A stretch of DNA of 64,000 nt from NCBI RefSeq assembly GCF_016587435.1, contig NZ_BNJJ01000004.1, forward strand, positions 1-64,000, in the 5' to 3' direction. The DNA comes from Dictyobacter formicarum (GTDB lineage Bacteria; Chloroflexota; Ktedonobacteria; Ktedonobacterales; Ktedonobacteraceae). Below the pieces are notes generated by a model. That model saw only the letters and a list, made by a program, of their open reading frames with translations, was not told where the DNA came from and ran no database searches. How positions within the stretch are numbered: position 1 is the stretch's first letter; the number at the start of each line of letters is the position of its first letter. A program made the position numbers and the translations under genes. This document shows positions 1-7,745 of this stretch, one piece after another.

Positions 1-386
1 GCTTTGCTCCCGCCTGGTTCTGGGCGCTGTTGGGAGCTGGTGGTGAGTTTGTGGGTGGCCTGTTCTTTGCGCTGGGTCTATTGACACCTCTGGCTGCGAT
101 TGGCATCATTGCTAGCATGTTGATGGCAGTGATACGCTTTCACTGGTCAAATGGCTTATGGTCTACTCAAGGTGGTTACGAATATCCACTGGTCTTGATG
201 TTTATGGGTCTGGTCGTAGCGCTGACGGGTCCGGGCGCCTATGCGATTGATACGCTGATAGGTTTTGCCCTGCCAACCCTGCTCTTCTGGCTTCTCTTGC
301 TGGTGGCCATTGTGGTTGTCGTAATTGGTATGGTGAGCAGTAACAAACAGTCTGCTAAACAGGTCTCCAACCAAAGACCCGCCTGA
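1..386 (+). CDS. DoxX-like membrane protein, C-terminal part (5' end outside window)
   Basis: The reading frame is open from the first bases of the window (in frame from base 3) to the stop at 386, so the start lies upstream and only about 127 residues are visible. The visible part has three or four hydrophobic segments, with the stretch LWSTQGGYEYPLVLMFMGL in the middle, which resembles the DoxX/DoxD family of small four-helix membrane proteins. The tail (SSNKQSAKQVSNQRPA) is hydrophilic and probably cytoplasmic. An internal TTG at 30 could be taken for a start, but the frame upstream continues as FAPAWFWALL, which fits the family. DoxX proteins have been linked to thiol/redox homeostasis, but the substrate here cannot be read from sequence. 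Confidence 0.7.
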   Translation, partial: FAPAWFWALLGAGGEFVGGLFFALGLLTPLAAIGIIASMLMAVIRFHWSNGLWSTQGGYEYPLVLMFMGLVVALTGPGAYAIDTLIGFALPTLLFWLLLLVAIVVVVIGMVSSNKQSAKQVSNQRPA

Positions 387-424
387 TAAGCACATCCGTT
401 AGGGCTCAAAAGATAGTGGAGCCC

Positions 425-473
425 ATTCATTAATGCCACAAGTGCGTATAGCGCACTTGTGGCATTAATGAAT
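425..473. repeat. Long perfect hairpin (22-bp arms)
   Basis: Two 22-base arms are exact reverse complements around the five-base centre TATAG. It lies just after the DoxX-like gene and is preceded by a shorter GGGCTC/GAGCCC stem with the AAAA tract that recurs before other long hairpins in this window. It may act as a transcription terminator, but there is no long T-run on either side. Confidence 0.85.
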
Positions 474-478
474 AAAAA

Positions 479-508
479 GCGGACGGGTGCGTATGCGCAC
501 CCGTCCGC
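479..508. repeat. GC-rich hairpin (13-bp arms)
   Basis: Thirteen-base GC-rich arms starting GCGGACGGGTGCG flank the four-base centre TATG. It follows the preceding long hairpin by five bases. A similar pairing of a long AT-richer hairpin with a GC-rich one is seen at 28012-28100. Confidence 0.85.
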
Positions 509-521
509 AAAGCACTCTCTC

Positions 522-707
522 TTAGCACAATTCTTTGGCGCGCACGCCAACCATCATCCCTTTTTTGAACATCCTATCGCGAGTTTCTTGTGGCTGCTGC
601 ATGCGTGTGGTGAGTACGACACGTTGCTGAGCAGCCTGACCCCGCTTCAGATCGCTAGCTGGCTCGATCTGCCTGAAGATCATCATACCCTTTTTGAACT
701 GTACCAT
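522..707 (-). CDS. Small basic protein, FKKGMM family (copy 1)
   Basis: A 61-residue protein of unknown function. It has the hexapeptide FKKGMM twice, near the N-terminus (MVQFKKGMMIF) and near the C-terminus (MFKKGMMVG), a central AAQQRVVLTTR block, and ends in Cys (KELC). The ATG at 707 is preceded by AGAGGTGA at good spacing. The neighbouring gene at 750-935 is a paralogue of exactly the same length, with about 38 of 61 positions identical and the same ribosome-binding site, so both are very probably real genes. No signal peptide or membrane helix is obvious. The protein is strongly basic, which would allow nucleic-acid or membrane binding, but no domain is recognised. The pair is probably transcribed from the long non-coding region to the right. 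Confidence 0.7.
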   Translation of the reverse strand: MVQFKKGMMIFRQIEPASDLKRGQAAQQRVVLTTRMQQPQETRDRMFKKGMMVGVRAKELC

Positions 708-749
708 ACGTTCACCTCTTAGCCTGACTATTTGTTTAACGATAGGTTT

Positions 750-935
750 CTAACATAGACCCTTGACGGTTGAACCAACCATCATCCCTTTTTTAAACAT
801 GCGACCCTCGGACTGGCGGGTCTGCTGTACCCGCGTGGTGAGCACGACGCGCTGCTGAGCAGCGTGGCTGAATTTGAAGCCTGTTGTCTGCTCAACCTGA
901 TTGAAGACCATCATACCCTTCTTGAATTGGATCAT
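750..935 (-). CDS. Small basic protein, FKKGMM family (copy 2)
   Basis: Tandem paralogue of the gene at 522-707, 43 bases upstream of it on the same strand. The ATG at 935 is chosen over the longer frame start at 953 because AGAGGTGA lies just before it, exactly as in copy 1, and because it makes both proteins 61 residues. Conserved blocks are QFKKGMM at the start, AAQQRVVLTTR in the middle, RMFKKGMMVG near the end, and a terminal LC. Differences are mostly conservative (V/I, I/V) in the blocks and free in the linkers around residues 12-24 and 39-44. This pattern indicates selection on the protein rather than a chance duplicated ORF. Function unknown. Confidence 0.7.
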   Translation of the reverse strand: MIQFKKGMMVFNQVEQTTGFKFSHAAQQRVVLTTRVQQTRQSEGRMFKKGMMVGSTVKGLC

Positions 936-1829
936 ATGTTCACCTCTTCTCACTTATGGTTTCGTGCCGATAGACACATCATTGCGCTAATGCTACGGCT
1001 AGCGAGGGCGGTCGTCACTCTAACGACGTCAGCGTTTTTGCTTTACTTGCTTCACTGTTCTACTTATCTATTCTGCATCGCCCCCGTAAAAACGGTAATT
1101 TTTCGAGCATTTCTATCACCTATTTCTTTCTTTACCAGCTTTTACGTATACCGGACGAGCATCTCAAATTGAGCACAAAACGCTATATTTTTGCACTATT
1201 TGTGCAAAAATTGCATGCATAAGTCGATCTATGCTATGGTTCTATCGCAGCATAGAGCGGCTATCAATGTACAATCATAATTGTGCGCCTGACAGCGGCA
1301 AACAATTTTTATGTTTGATGTCGAAACAACAAAAACTGGGAAACAATTACCTCAGACACCATTCAGGTCGTCACACGAGGCAAAGACACAAGAGAGATTG
1401 ACGAAGCTGCCTATAGGTTTGGCCAACTACCGCCCGTTTGGTAGATGTCTTTACCACTCAGGTCTGCCAGACATCTTTCAGTAAAGAGGTATAAGTGATG
1501 GGATATCAAGACAGACACGGTGCGACGATTAAAAAGCATTGATGCCTTCATGCGGTCCCTCCGTCTCTTTCTATCTTGATACTTAAAAAAGTAGCAGAAT
1601 CTTTTCTATCGATATTTTACAATTCAAAGATAGCATAAAGCAGGACCATTGTCAAGATAATTACGGACAAAAATTACAAATATTACACTTATGTAAAAAA
1701 ATGTCTTCACATTCATTTGCATAAGCAACTTTACCTTTGCGGCCTTACAAAGGAAGACTAGGGTTAGGGATGGGGAGATGATCTTCCGAGGTTGGCAGGT
1801 TGGCGTTTGCGTGGCAGCTAGCATCTGAT
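936..1829. other. Long non-coding stretch
   Basis: Almost 900 bases between the tandem small genes and the GH76 gene with no convincing ORF. Visible structure: the inverted repeat at 1188-1210, an AGATGTCT/AGACATCT pair of 8-base arms at 1443-1476, and AT-rich DNA from about 1600. The frame at 1624-1824 (minus) has no ribosome-binding site or recognisable composition. The region may carry the promoter of the tandem small genes, and a small RNA is possible, but nothing proves one. Confidence 0.5.
1188..1210. promoter_or_regulatory. Inverted repeat, possible operator
   Basis: TTTTTGCAC and GTGCAAAAA are perfect 9-base arms separated by TATTT. The site is about 250 bases upstream of the tandem small genes (minus strand). 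The size and spacing suit a dimeric regulator, but no adjacent regulator gene identifies it. Confidence 0.4.
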
Positions 1830-2822
1830 TCAGGCTGTATCACATGACATAGCGGCTAGCAAGGCATTCAGAGCTGAACATTGGCGGGCAGCATCACTGC
1901 TGTCAATCGGCTCAGACCATTTGAGGCCAAATTGATAATTGCCTGCTGGATTGTTTGTGACGATGGCCCTGGCATTGTTATGCATAAAGAGTTGATAGCT
2001 TGCCTTTGGCAGCACCGTATAGAGGGTAGCTAGATTACGCATAAAGATGCCTTTGAATTGTGGTCCGTCTGCTCCGCAGCCGCCATTCTCGCAGGGTTCT
2101 TGTAAGATGCCGTAGCGATCTATCAGTGTGCTGATGGTGGCATCGGCAATCTGTTCGGCCACATCGAGATAACCGCGGTCGTGGGTGATGTGATACAGTT
2201 CTGTCAGTCCGCCCAGGATTACACCTTGATTGTAGGTCCAGGTGACGCCGCCGTTGTTTTGACAGAATTTATTTAATCCATCGTTGATCAGGTGTTGATG
2301 ATTGATTAAACCACTGCGCCAGAACCAGGTCCAGCCCTGGTAGGCGCGCTCGAAGTAGTAGGCGCGCTCTGCCTCATTCGTTACGCGCCGATGGAGTTGA
2401 GCGGCGACTGTAAAGAAGAGCTCGTTGGTGATGGCATTTTTGTAGGTGCGCTCTTTGGACCACCAGGTGCCGCCTCCACAGTAGTTATCCCAGCCACCTT
2501 CCATATCCGCGAAAATAGTACGGGCCATTTGTAAGTATGGTCGTTTACCCGTCAGATCATATGTCTTGATCCAGGCTAGCGCCCACCAGCCTTCGTCATC
2601 ATAGAAGTTATTGATAAAGTTGCCGCCCTGATGTTTTTGAAAGATCTCACGTATAACATTGAAGTAGATGGGATTATTTGTGCGGCCCTGGTAATCAGAA
2701 AGTGCCCAGAGTATATTGGCGGCATTCCACCATCCTGTACTGTCCCAAAGGCACTGGTCAGGATTATACCATTGCTGGAGCGTGTTTAGTCCCCCCTCTA
2801 CATAGGACTGGTAGTTATACAT
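1830..2822 (-). CDS. Glycoside hydrolase family 76 protein (alpha-1,6-mannanase-like)
   Basis: A 330-residue protein rich in Trp and Tyr with the (alpha/alpha)6-barrel look of GH76, the family that cleaves alpha-1,6-mannan backbones such as those of fungal cell walls. The hallmark adjacent aspartates are in FYDDEGWWALAW (Asp75-Asp76), followed by GGGTWWS and by YNQGVILGGL, as in this family. Length fits a single catalytic domain. There is no N-terminal signal peptide, so it is either cytoplasmic or exported by a route not visible here. The ATG at 2822 has a purine-rich GGGAAGAAGG upstream. No sugar transporter or regulator lies beside it. The family call is from motifs; actual substrate is inferred. 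Confidence 0.85.
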   Translation of the reverse strand: MYNYQSYVEGGLNTLQQWYNPDQCLWDSTGWWNAANILWALSDYQGRTNNPIYFNVIREIFQKHQGGNFINNFYDDEGWWALAWIKTYDLTGKRPYLQMARTIFADMEGGWDNYCGGGTWWSKERTYKNAITNELFFTVAAQLHRRVTNEAERAYYFERAYQGWTWFWRSGLINHQHLINDGLNKFCQNNGGVTWTYNQGVILGGLTELYHITHDRGYLDVAEQIADATISTLIDRYGILQEPCENGGCGADGPQFKGIFMRNLATLYTVLPKASYQLFMHNNARAIVTNNPAGNYQFGLKWSEPIDSSDAARQCSALNALLAAMSCDTA

Positions 2823-2977
2823 AGGTGTGCCTTCTTCCCTGTGATTCTCGCGTCATTCTGATATGTGATGGCCCTATCTTGTATTCACGCTCTAACTTCT
2901 GTCGCGTTTCAAGGCGCTGCATGAACTTGCGCTGGCCTTGAATTTTTCTTGTTATGTCGATAGCGGAGCTTTTTTGC

Positions 2978-3006
2978 TTGACACAGGAAAAAGGGAATGG
3001 TACACT
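2978..3006 (+). promoter_or_regulatory. Strong sigma-70-type promoter
   Basis: TTGACA at 2978-2983 and TACACT at 3001-3006 with exactly 17 bases between them. Transcription would start near 3013, giving a leader of only about 27 bases before the ATG at 3040. Confidence 0.7.
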
Positions 3007-3039
3007 CTTGCTATATCAATGCACTCAAAGGAGGTAAAG

Positions 3040-3126
3040 ATGACAACTTTAAGCTTTACAATTACACCCTCCGCTCGTTCTGGGCGTGCGTTTCTGACCG
3101 TGGAGTCGGAGTTCGCCCGGAGGTAA
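3040..3126 (+). CDS. Small ORF (28 codons) with strong promoter and ribosome-binding site
   Basis: The ATG at 3040 is preceded by AAAGGAGGT at ideal distance and by the near-consensus promoter at 2978-3006. The peptide begins MTTLSFTITPSARSGRAF and ends in EFARR. It has no hydrophobic segment, no Cys and no recognisable motif. It could be a true small protein or a regulatory leader peptide for what follows, although the next gene (the RIO kinase) is 460 bases away. An overlapping longer frame (2997-3281) uses a different phase and has no ribosome-binding site. The support is purely from expression signals. Confidence 0.45.
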   Translation: MTTLSFTITPSARSGRAFLTVESEFARR

Positions 3127-3585
3127 GTGCATCTTATCGCTACCATCATTCACCCATTTCCCCTTGTGACGACGCGGAGACGGGGATGCTTTGCGCCTTG
3201 CGCCAGTATCGCTGTCACTATGTCGCACGTTCGCTAATTGATGGACCACTGCTGCACTTGCCACCTGTGGTTTTTTTATGAGCAGTAGACCACAGGTACA
3301 GCTTCCCAGGTGTGTGCCGTGGTTGCGCTGTGCCTGCGTTAACTTCCTTTCCCCGGCTTTGCATGCTAGCTATCTATGCGCTTGCGCTTTAAACCTGCGC
3401 CAGCCATAGCTGCTATGCCACACCAATCTGCTCCAGGTTACGCTATTCACCTACCTGATTGGGTATAGAGGTTCAACTATGCATGTTTTTCTTGGGCTCG
3501 CACGCTGTATGCGTGGTGTGATTGCCGCCGGATGTGACAACATTGCTGTGCGTTTGTTTTTGGTCAGGGAAAAGGAGTATGGATT
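3127..3585. other. Intergenic region with a hairpin
   Basis: No gene seen. ACCTGTGGT and ACCACAGGT (9-base arms at 3263-3271 and 3289-3297) can form a stem, with a T-run inside the 17-base loop. It may end the short transcript that starts near 3013. The remainder shows no clear signal apart from an AAAAGGAG-type site before the RIO kinase start. Confidence 0.4.
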
Positions 3586-4584
3586 ATGGTAAAGAAGCTT
3601 TCAAAACAGTATTATCAGGATAATATAGACGTAGAAGATGATGATGAGGCACCGCCAGCGCGCTGGGAACCTATTCGCCGCCCCGAGGTGCATGTCAAGC
3701 AGACAAAGAAGACTAGCTATGAGAGTAACGCTGATGTGCAGCGCTGGCTGAAAGAGCAGGGGGTTGATGTTAATCAGCCTGCTGTCTTTAATCCTACTTT
3801 CCTCTCTTCTCAGCGTGATGCTCCCTGGATCTTGTCTTCGCTGACCCCTCTCTATGAGCAGAAGCTGATTCTGGATATTCTGCATGTGGTCAAGAGTGGT
3901 AAGGAGGCGACCGTCTTTTGCTGTGCGGCCCATCCCGACACTGGTCGCGCATACCTGGCGGTCAAAGTGTATCGTCCTCGTATGTTTCGTAGCCTGAAGA
4001 ACGATGCGGATTATCGTAATAACCGTACCCAGCGCGATGAGCAGGGCCAGGTAGCCCATGGTGATAATCGGTTGCGCGGCGTGGCTCGTAAGACTGCGCG
4101 CGGTCAGGCTGCTCGCGTGCAGTCCTGGATCGAATATGAGTTTGAAACTCAGAACAGGCTTTTTCAAGCCGGGGTACACGTTCCACATCCGCTGGCGTAT
4201 GTCGGTAATGCGGTCCTGATGGATTATATCGGGACTGAGGGGAACGCGGCTCCGCTTTTGCGTGATGTCAGGCTAAATGAGGATGAGGCACAACCGCTGT
4301 TTGATTGCTTGCTGGCGGACATTGAGTTGTGCCTGGCCAATGGTCGCATCCATGGTGATCTCTCGGAATATAATATCCTGTACTGGCAGGGGGCCGTAAC
4401 AATTATTGACTTCGCCCAGGCTGTGGATACCATCCATGACGAGGTCTTCCCGATTTTTGCTCGCGATGTTGAGCGCGTATGCCAGTACTTTGCGCGCTAT
4501 GGTCTTGAGCACGATGCCGAGCAGCTGGCAGCTGAAATCTGGACGCGACACATGGGTGGTCGTGTGGAGGATATTGTGCTGTAG
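3586..4584 (+). CDS. RIO1-like atypical serine kinase
   Basis: A 332-residue protein of the RIO kinase family, soluble ATP-binding kinases/ATPases known from ribosome maturation in archaea and eukaryotes and less well understood in bacteria. Visible motifs: a flexible acidic N-terminus (residues 1-50), a RIO-type nucleotide loop SGKEATVF (104-111), the lysine in AVKVY (Lys127), the catalytic loop HGDLSEYN (256-263, Asp258 and Asn263) and the metal-binding IIDFAQAVD (Asp275). All key residues are present, so it should be active. It is monocistronic, and its stop codon lies within the arm of the hairpin at 4571-4607. The ATG at 3586 follows AAAAGGAG. The substrate is unknown. Confidence 0.9.
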   Translation: MVKKLSKQYYQDNIDVEDDDEAPPARWEPIRRPEVHVKQTKKTSYESNADVQRWLKEQGVDVNQPAVFNPTFLSSQRDAPWILSSLTPLYEQKLILDILHVVKSGKEATVFCCAAHPDTGRAYLAVKVYRPRMFRSLKNDADYRNNRTQRDEQGQVAHGDNRLRGVARKTARGQAARVQSWIEYEFETQNRLFQAGVHVPHPLAYVGNAVLMDYIGTEGNAAPLLRDVRLNEDEAQPLFDCLLADIELCLANGRIHGDLSEYNILYWQGAVTIIDFAQAVDTIHDEVFPIFARDVERVCQYFARYGLEHDAEQLAAEIWTRHMGGRVEDIVL

Positions 4585-4607
4585 CCTGGCAGGCTACAGC
4601 ACAATAT
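4571..4607. repeat. Perfect hairpin overlapping the RIO kinase stop codon
   Basis: Seventeen-base arms around GGC. The left arm is the last codons and stop of the RIO gene, and the right arm is their exact reverse complement just downstream. It could terminate transcription, and its shape suggests origin by local inverted copying of the gene end. Confidence 0.85.
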
Positions 4608-4644
4608 TTATCCTCTTGCGGATGGTCGCATCCGCAGCCAGCCC

Positions 4645-4691
4645 TTTTTTAGAGTGTTGTGAAACGCATGGTCTTACAACACTCTAAAAAA
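4645..4691. terminator. Hairpin with T/A tracts at arm ends
   Basis: Arms of 16 bases (TTTTTTAGAGTGTTGT and its complement) around a 15-base loop. The T6 and A6 ends make it read as a bidirectional intrinsic terminator for the converging RIO kinase and HAD genes. Confidence 0.65.
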
Positions 4692-4751
4692 TTGTATGTA
4701 TTGGTGCATAAAAATGCGCATGTGCGCATTTTTATGCACCAATACATACAA
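4692..4751. repeat. Very long perfect palindrome (29-bp arms)
   Basis: Arms of 29 bases match without a mismatch across a two-base centre (TG). It abuts the preceding hairpin directly. Such a near-perfect 60-base palindrome is much longer than a usual terminator. Confidence 0.9.
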
Positions 4752-4755
4752 AAAA

Positions 4756-4806
4756 TTATGGTGTTTTGAACACATGCACAAAGTGCATGTGTTCAAAACA
4801 CCATAA
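4756..4806. repeat. Long perfect hairpin (24-bp arms)
   Basis: Arms of 24 bases around AAA, with ATGCAC/GTGCAT next to the centre. This is the fourth consecutive hairpin in the RIO/HAD gap and has arms unrelated in sequence to the others. Confidence 0.9.
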
Positions 4807-4888
4807 AAAAAGAGATTGGAGGCATCAGCGCCCCCAGGCTGGCCAGCCATGCCCTCATGGGCATAAAAATAACACGCGCTGCGCGCGT

Positions 4889-4910
4889 CTCTGAATAATT
4901 TTATTCAGAG
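4889..4910. repeat. Hairpin overlapping the HAD gene stop codon
   Basis: CTCTGAATAA and TTATTCAGAG, 10-base arms separated by TT. One arm includes the HAD stop codon and last codons, as seen at the RIO gene end on the other side. Confidence 0.75.
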
Positions 4911-5578
4911 ACCGCCAGCGCAATCTCATTTTCTTCTTCTGTGTCGATGATACTTAACAGATTGAGGGAAGGAATCCAGAGTTCCGCGCTCTTCAGTTCA
5001 TTGCGTGGATGGGTGTTTCCTACGGCAATGGCTGGTATATGGGCGGCGTGGGCCGCTTCAATCCCTGGCAGTGAATCTTCGATTACCAGGCACTCTTCTG
5101 GTTCGGCTCGCATTAGTTCTGCCGCTTTGAGATAGCTTTCGGGATGGGGCTTGCCTTGCTTGACGTCATTGCCCGAGATCAGCAAGCGCGGCAATGGTAA
5201 TTGGGCGGCGCGTAGGCGTGCTCTGGCCAGGGTTGCCGGACCCGAGGTTACGATGGCCCATTGCTCAGGTGCCAATTGTGATAGTAGTTTTGCGGCCCCT
5301 GCCGTTGCCGTGACTCCATTGGTGTCCAGCGTTTGCATATCGTTCAGGTAGCGTGCTTCATTCTCGGCCGGTAATTTGGGTGCCACCTGGCGAATAGTAT
5401 CAATGGTGCGGCGCCCATGGATAGTTTTCAGTACTTGCTGAGCATCTAATTGATGCCTCTGGGCCCATTCACCCCAGTGGCGTTCTACGTTGGCGATTGA
5501 GTCTACCAGGACCCCATCCAAATCAAATAGGAGTACGCGACAGATTAAAACTTTGCTGTAGTCTTTTTTCTTTGTCAT
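4901..5578 (-). CDS. HAD-superfamily sugar-phosphatase-like hydrolase
   Basis: A 225-residue HAD subfamily IA protein with all four motifs: motif I DLDGVLVDS (nucleophile Asp19, acid/base Asp21), motif II TSG (Thr111-Ser112), motif III Lys143 in GKPHPESY, and motif IV VIEDSLPGI (Glu167-Asp168). A helical cap lies between motifs I and II. These features match beta-phosphoglucomutase-like and sugar- or glycerol-phosphate phosphatases. The specificity cannot be told apart by eye. Active in the cytoplasm. The start at 5578 has no good ribosome-binding site, and a start a few codons inside (before RVLLFDLDG) is possible. It is 63 bases downstream of the FMN oxidase gene and may share its transcript. 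Confidence 0.85.
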   Translation of the reverse strand: MTKKKDYSKVLICRVLLFDLDGVLVDSIANVERHWGEWAQRHQLDAQQVLKTIHGRRTIDTIRQVAPKLPAENEARYLNDMQTLDTNGVTATAGAAKLLSQLAPEQWAIVTSGPATLARARLRAAQLPLPRLLISGNDVKQGKPHPESYLKAAELMRAEPEECLVIEDSLPGIEAAHAAHIPAIAVGNTHPRNELKSAELWIPSLNLLSIIDTEEENEIALAVSE

Positions 5579-5641
5579 AAGTAAAAGTACTTAGGAGATC
5601 CTTTCTATTGCCTCGGGTTGTTTTGTTATTGTTCTTTATGT

Positions 5642-6703
5642 CTATTGAATAAGTGAACGAGTGATGTCTTTCACTGTGGGACTTCCAACCAGGACCATGG
5701 CTGAGTGGAGCTCTTGTTGTAAGATCTCCAGTACGTGTTTTACTCCTTCGGAACCTTGAACTGCCAGTCCCCATAGGATTGGTCGCCCGATCATGACTGC
5801 TTGTGCTCCGAGTGCCAGCGCCTTCAGGACATCTGTCCCTCGCCTTATACCACCATCGAGATAGATTTCGCACTGACCCCTGACAGCCGCTGCAATTTCT
5901 GGCAGGGCTTCGATGGGAGCAATCGTCCCGTCTAACTGCCTCCCTCCGTGATTTGAGACGATAATGCCAGCTACCCTGTACTGCACTGCCAGCGTAGCGT
6001 CTTCAGCTGTTAAAATGCCTTTGAGTATGATTGGCAGACTTGTATGCGTGCGTAACCAGGCTATAATGTCCCAGGTGAGAGTATGGCCTGCGTAAATTGC
6101 ACGCTCGCTGTCATTCAGGTTGCCCTCAACGGTATATGAGGCGTTGCCAGCAAATGCCCTGGGATAATACGTCCTTTGGAAGTTTCCCATGTTGTTGCGT
6201 CTATCGCGCTCGCGTCTTGACAGAAGCGGCGTATCTACGGTCAGGACAATAGCCTGGTAACCTGCTGCCTCGGCTCTTTTGATCTGTTGTTGTGCTTCGG
6301 GCAAGGTGTTGATATAGAGCTGATACCAGCGTAATCCCTGGCTGGCTCTGGCGATGTCCTCCATGCTAAATGTGGCATTACTGCTGACGATCATGCCACT
6401 GCCAGCTGCGTCGGCACCTCGTATGGTCGCACACTCGCCAGCGGCATGGGCCATACCATGTGCTGCCGTTGGTGCGATCAGGATGGGCATAGCAATCTCT
6501 GTTGTTAGTACGGATGTCGCGGTGTTGCAGTTGTTGACGTCAACCAGGACCCGAGGTCGCAGGCGTAGCCGGGCAAAGGCGGCACGATTCTCGTGCAGTG
6601 AGATTTCGTCGTCGCTGCCTCCCTGGTAATAATCCCACACAGGTCTGGCCAGGCGTCTCTGGGCGAGCACTTCATAATCATGCAGGTTGATTGGTTGCAT
6701 CAT
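5642..6703 (-). CDS. FMN-dependent alpha-hydroxyacid oxidase (lactate/glycolate oxidase family)
   Basis: A 353-residue TIM-barrel flavoprotein that oxidises 2-hydroxyacids to 2-oxoacids, passing electrons to oxygen or another acceptor. Key motifs: YYQGGSDDE near residue 25, PILIAPTA (73-80), Lys228 in LKGI for FMN binding, the active-site SNHGGRQLD (250-258, His252 and Arg255), and the phosphate-binding DGGIRRG (283-289) and IGRP (305-308). Full length for the family. ATG at 6703 is preceded by TAGGAGTG. Substrate could be L-lactate, glycolate or mandelate-type acids, which the motifs do not separate. Likely first gene of a two-gene unit with the HAD gene. Confidence 0.9.
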   Translation of the reverse strand: MMQPINLHDYEVLAQRRLARPVWDYYQGGSDDEISLHENRAAFARLRLRPRVLVDVNNCNTATSVLTTEIAMPILIAPTAAHGMAHAAGECATIRGADAAGSGMIVSSNATFSMEDIARASQGLRWYQLYINTLPEAQQQIKRAEAAGYQAIVLTVDTPLLSRRERDRRNNMGNFQRTYYPRAFAGNASYTVEGNLNDSERAIYAGHTLTWDIIAWLRTHTSLPIILKGILTAEDATLAVQYRVAGIIVSNHGGRQLDGTIAPIEALPEIAAAVRGQCEIYLDGGIRRGTDVLKALALGAQAVMIGRPILWGLAVQGSEGVKHVLEILQQELHSAMVLVGSPTVKDITRSLIQ

Positions 6704-6769
6704 ACACTCCTATCATCTTGAACGTTCTGGCTACTGTATTATCTCTGCTTTTTTACCTGCAGGTATACA

Positions 6770-7597
6770 TTAGCGTGGGGCCCAGAGATATGTCTGGATG
6801 CTGCAGCATTTCTGAAAACCAATGTTGGTATAGATGCTATAGCCGGTTGGCGACGCCTGTAATACACCAATATTGTATCCTAAAGCGCTTGCAACTGATA
6901 GAGGGGCTAAAGAAATAGTGCTGCCAATGCCACGACCTCGCGCTTCTGGTAGGGTCCCAACGGAAAATAGACCTGCGACGCCTGCGCCAAGAAAAATTGA
7001 GGAGGTGGCGACTGCCTTGCCGTTGAGGCGGCCAAGAAAACGTCGGTATGGCAGGTCTTTCCCCCAACCCAGGCATTGTTCAAATTTGATGTAATTGGGA
7101 TCGATGTTGCTGGCGTCGCCGCCGAAGGCAATGGACGAGACATGTATCCATTCTTGTAGAGCTGTTGCGTTTTCCACCTCTTCAATACTGAAGCCGTCAA
7201 TTGGTGGCAGGCTGGTTGGTAGCTGAGAGAGCTCTATCGTCATACCGTATTCTGCCCCATTGTACTGCAATCCGCTTTGCTTCAGATAATGGCCTAGATT
7301 GGCAGGTTGGGTGTCCGGAAAAATCCACCACAGCATCGGAACATGACGAGCTTTAAATGGGATCATGACTTCTTTTATGCGGGCCATGATCGTCTGTTCA
7401 TCCATGTTTATGCCCATAACTACATTAAGAGATGGTTGCGGAATCCCTGTAGTGGCGGCAATGTGATCGATGCTTTGATAGGCCTGTGCACCAGGTATAC
7501 AACTACAATACATAATAAATTCAATCAGGTTCTTTTCCATGGCTATAATGACGCCAGAATAATTGGTCTGTTGAAGGATATTACTGCTAATGCTCAT
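6770..7597 (-). CDS. GNAT-family N-acetyltransferase
   Basis: A 275-residue protein whose C-terminal half is a GNAT fold. Motif A is visible as VGTLPEARGRGIG (the acetyl-CoA pyrophosphate loop), followed by a helix and by ASPTGYSIYTNIGF, the typical strand-helix end with the GF turn. The N-terminal half (about 140 residues) has no clear motif and may be a second, degenerate GNAT-like domain, as in several two-domain family members. ATG at 7597 is preceded by AAAGGATCA. The acceptor substrate is unknown. It lies 66 bases upstream of the FMN oxidase gene on the same strand. Confidence 0.85.
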   Translation of the reverse strand: MSISSNILQQTNYSGVIIAMEKNLIEFIMYCSCIPGAQAYQSIDHIAATTGIPQPSLNVVMGINMDEQTIMARIKEVMIPFKARHVPMLWWIFPDTQPANLGHYLKQSGLQYNGAEYGMTIELSQLPTSLPPIDGFSIEEVENATALQEWIHVSSIAFGGDASNIDPNYIKFEQCLGWGKDLPYRRFLGRLNGKAVATSSIFLGAGVAGLFSVGTLPEARGRGIGSTISLAPLSVASALGYNIGVLQASPTGYSIYTNIGFQKCCSIQTYLWAPR

Positions 7598-7745
7598 TCA
7601 GTGATCCTTTAGACTGAATTCTTTCTATTACTAATATTCCTGTTCATCCTACCATGCTGTTTTCTATACAAGCAAGGGCTATACTGTATCCCTTTCTGAG
7701 ACATACAGTGGCTGGCAGGTAGCACATAGCATTCCAGACCGGGTG

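Noticed and set aside
1624..1824. Minus-strand ORF of 66 codons before the GH76 gene
   Set aside because: No ribosome-binding site, AT-rich and low-complexity composition, no recognisable motif.
2997..3281. Plus-strand ORF of 94 codons overlapping the 28-codon ORF in another frame
   Set aside because: No ribosome-binding site; starts inside the promoter -10 region; the other frame has an ideal site.
3601..4188. Long minus-strand ORF inside the RIO kinase gene
   Set aside because: Shadow of the RIO1-like gene, whose motifs are all intact on the plus strand.
4571..4806. CRISPR array in the RIO/HAD gap
   Set aside because: Palindromes are all different in sequence with no constant repeat and spacer pattern, and no cas gene is near.
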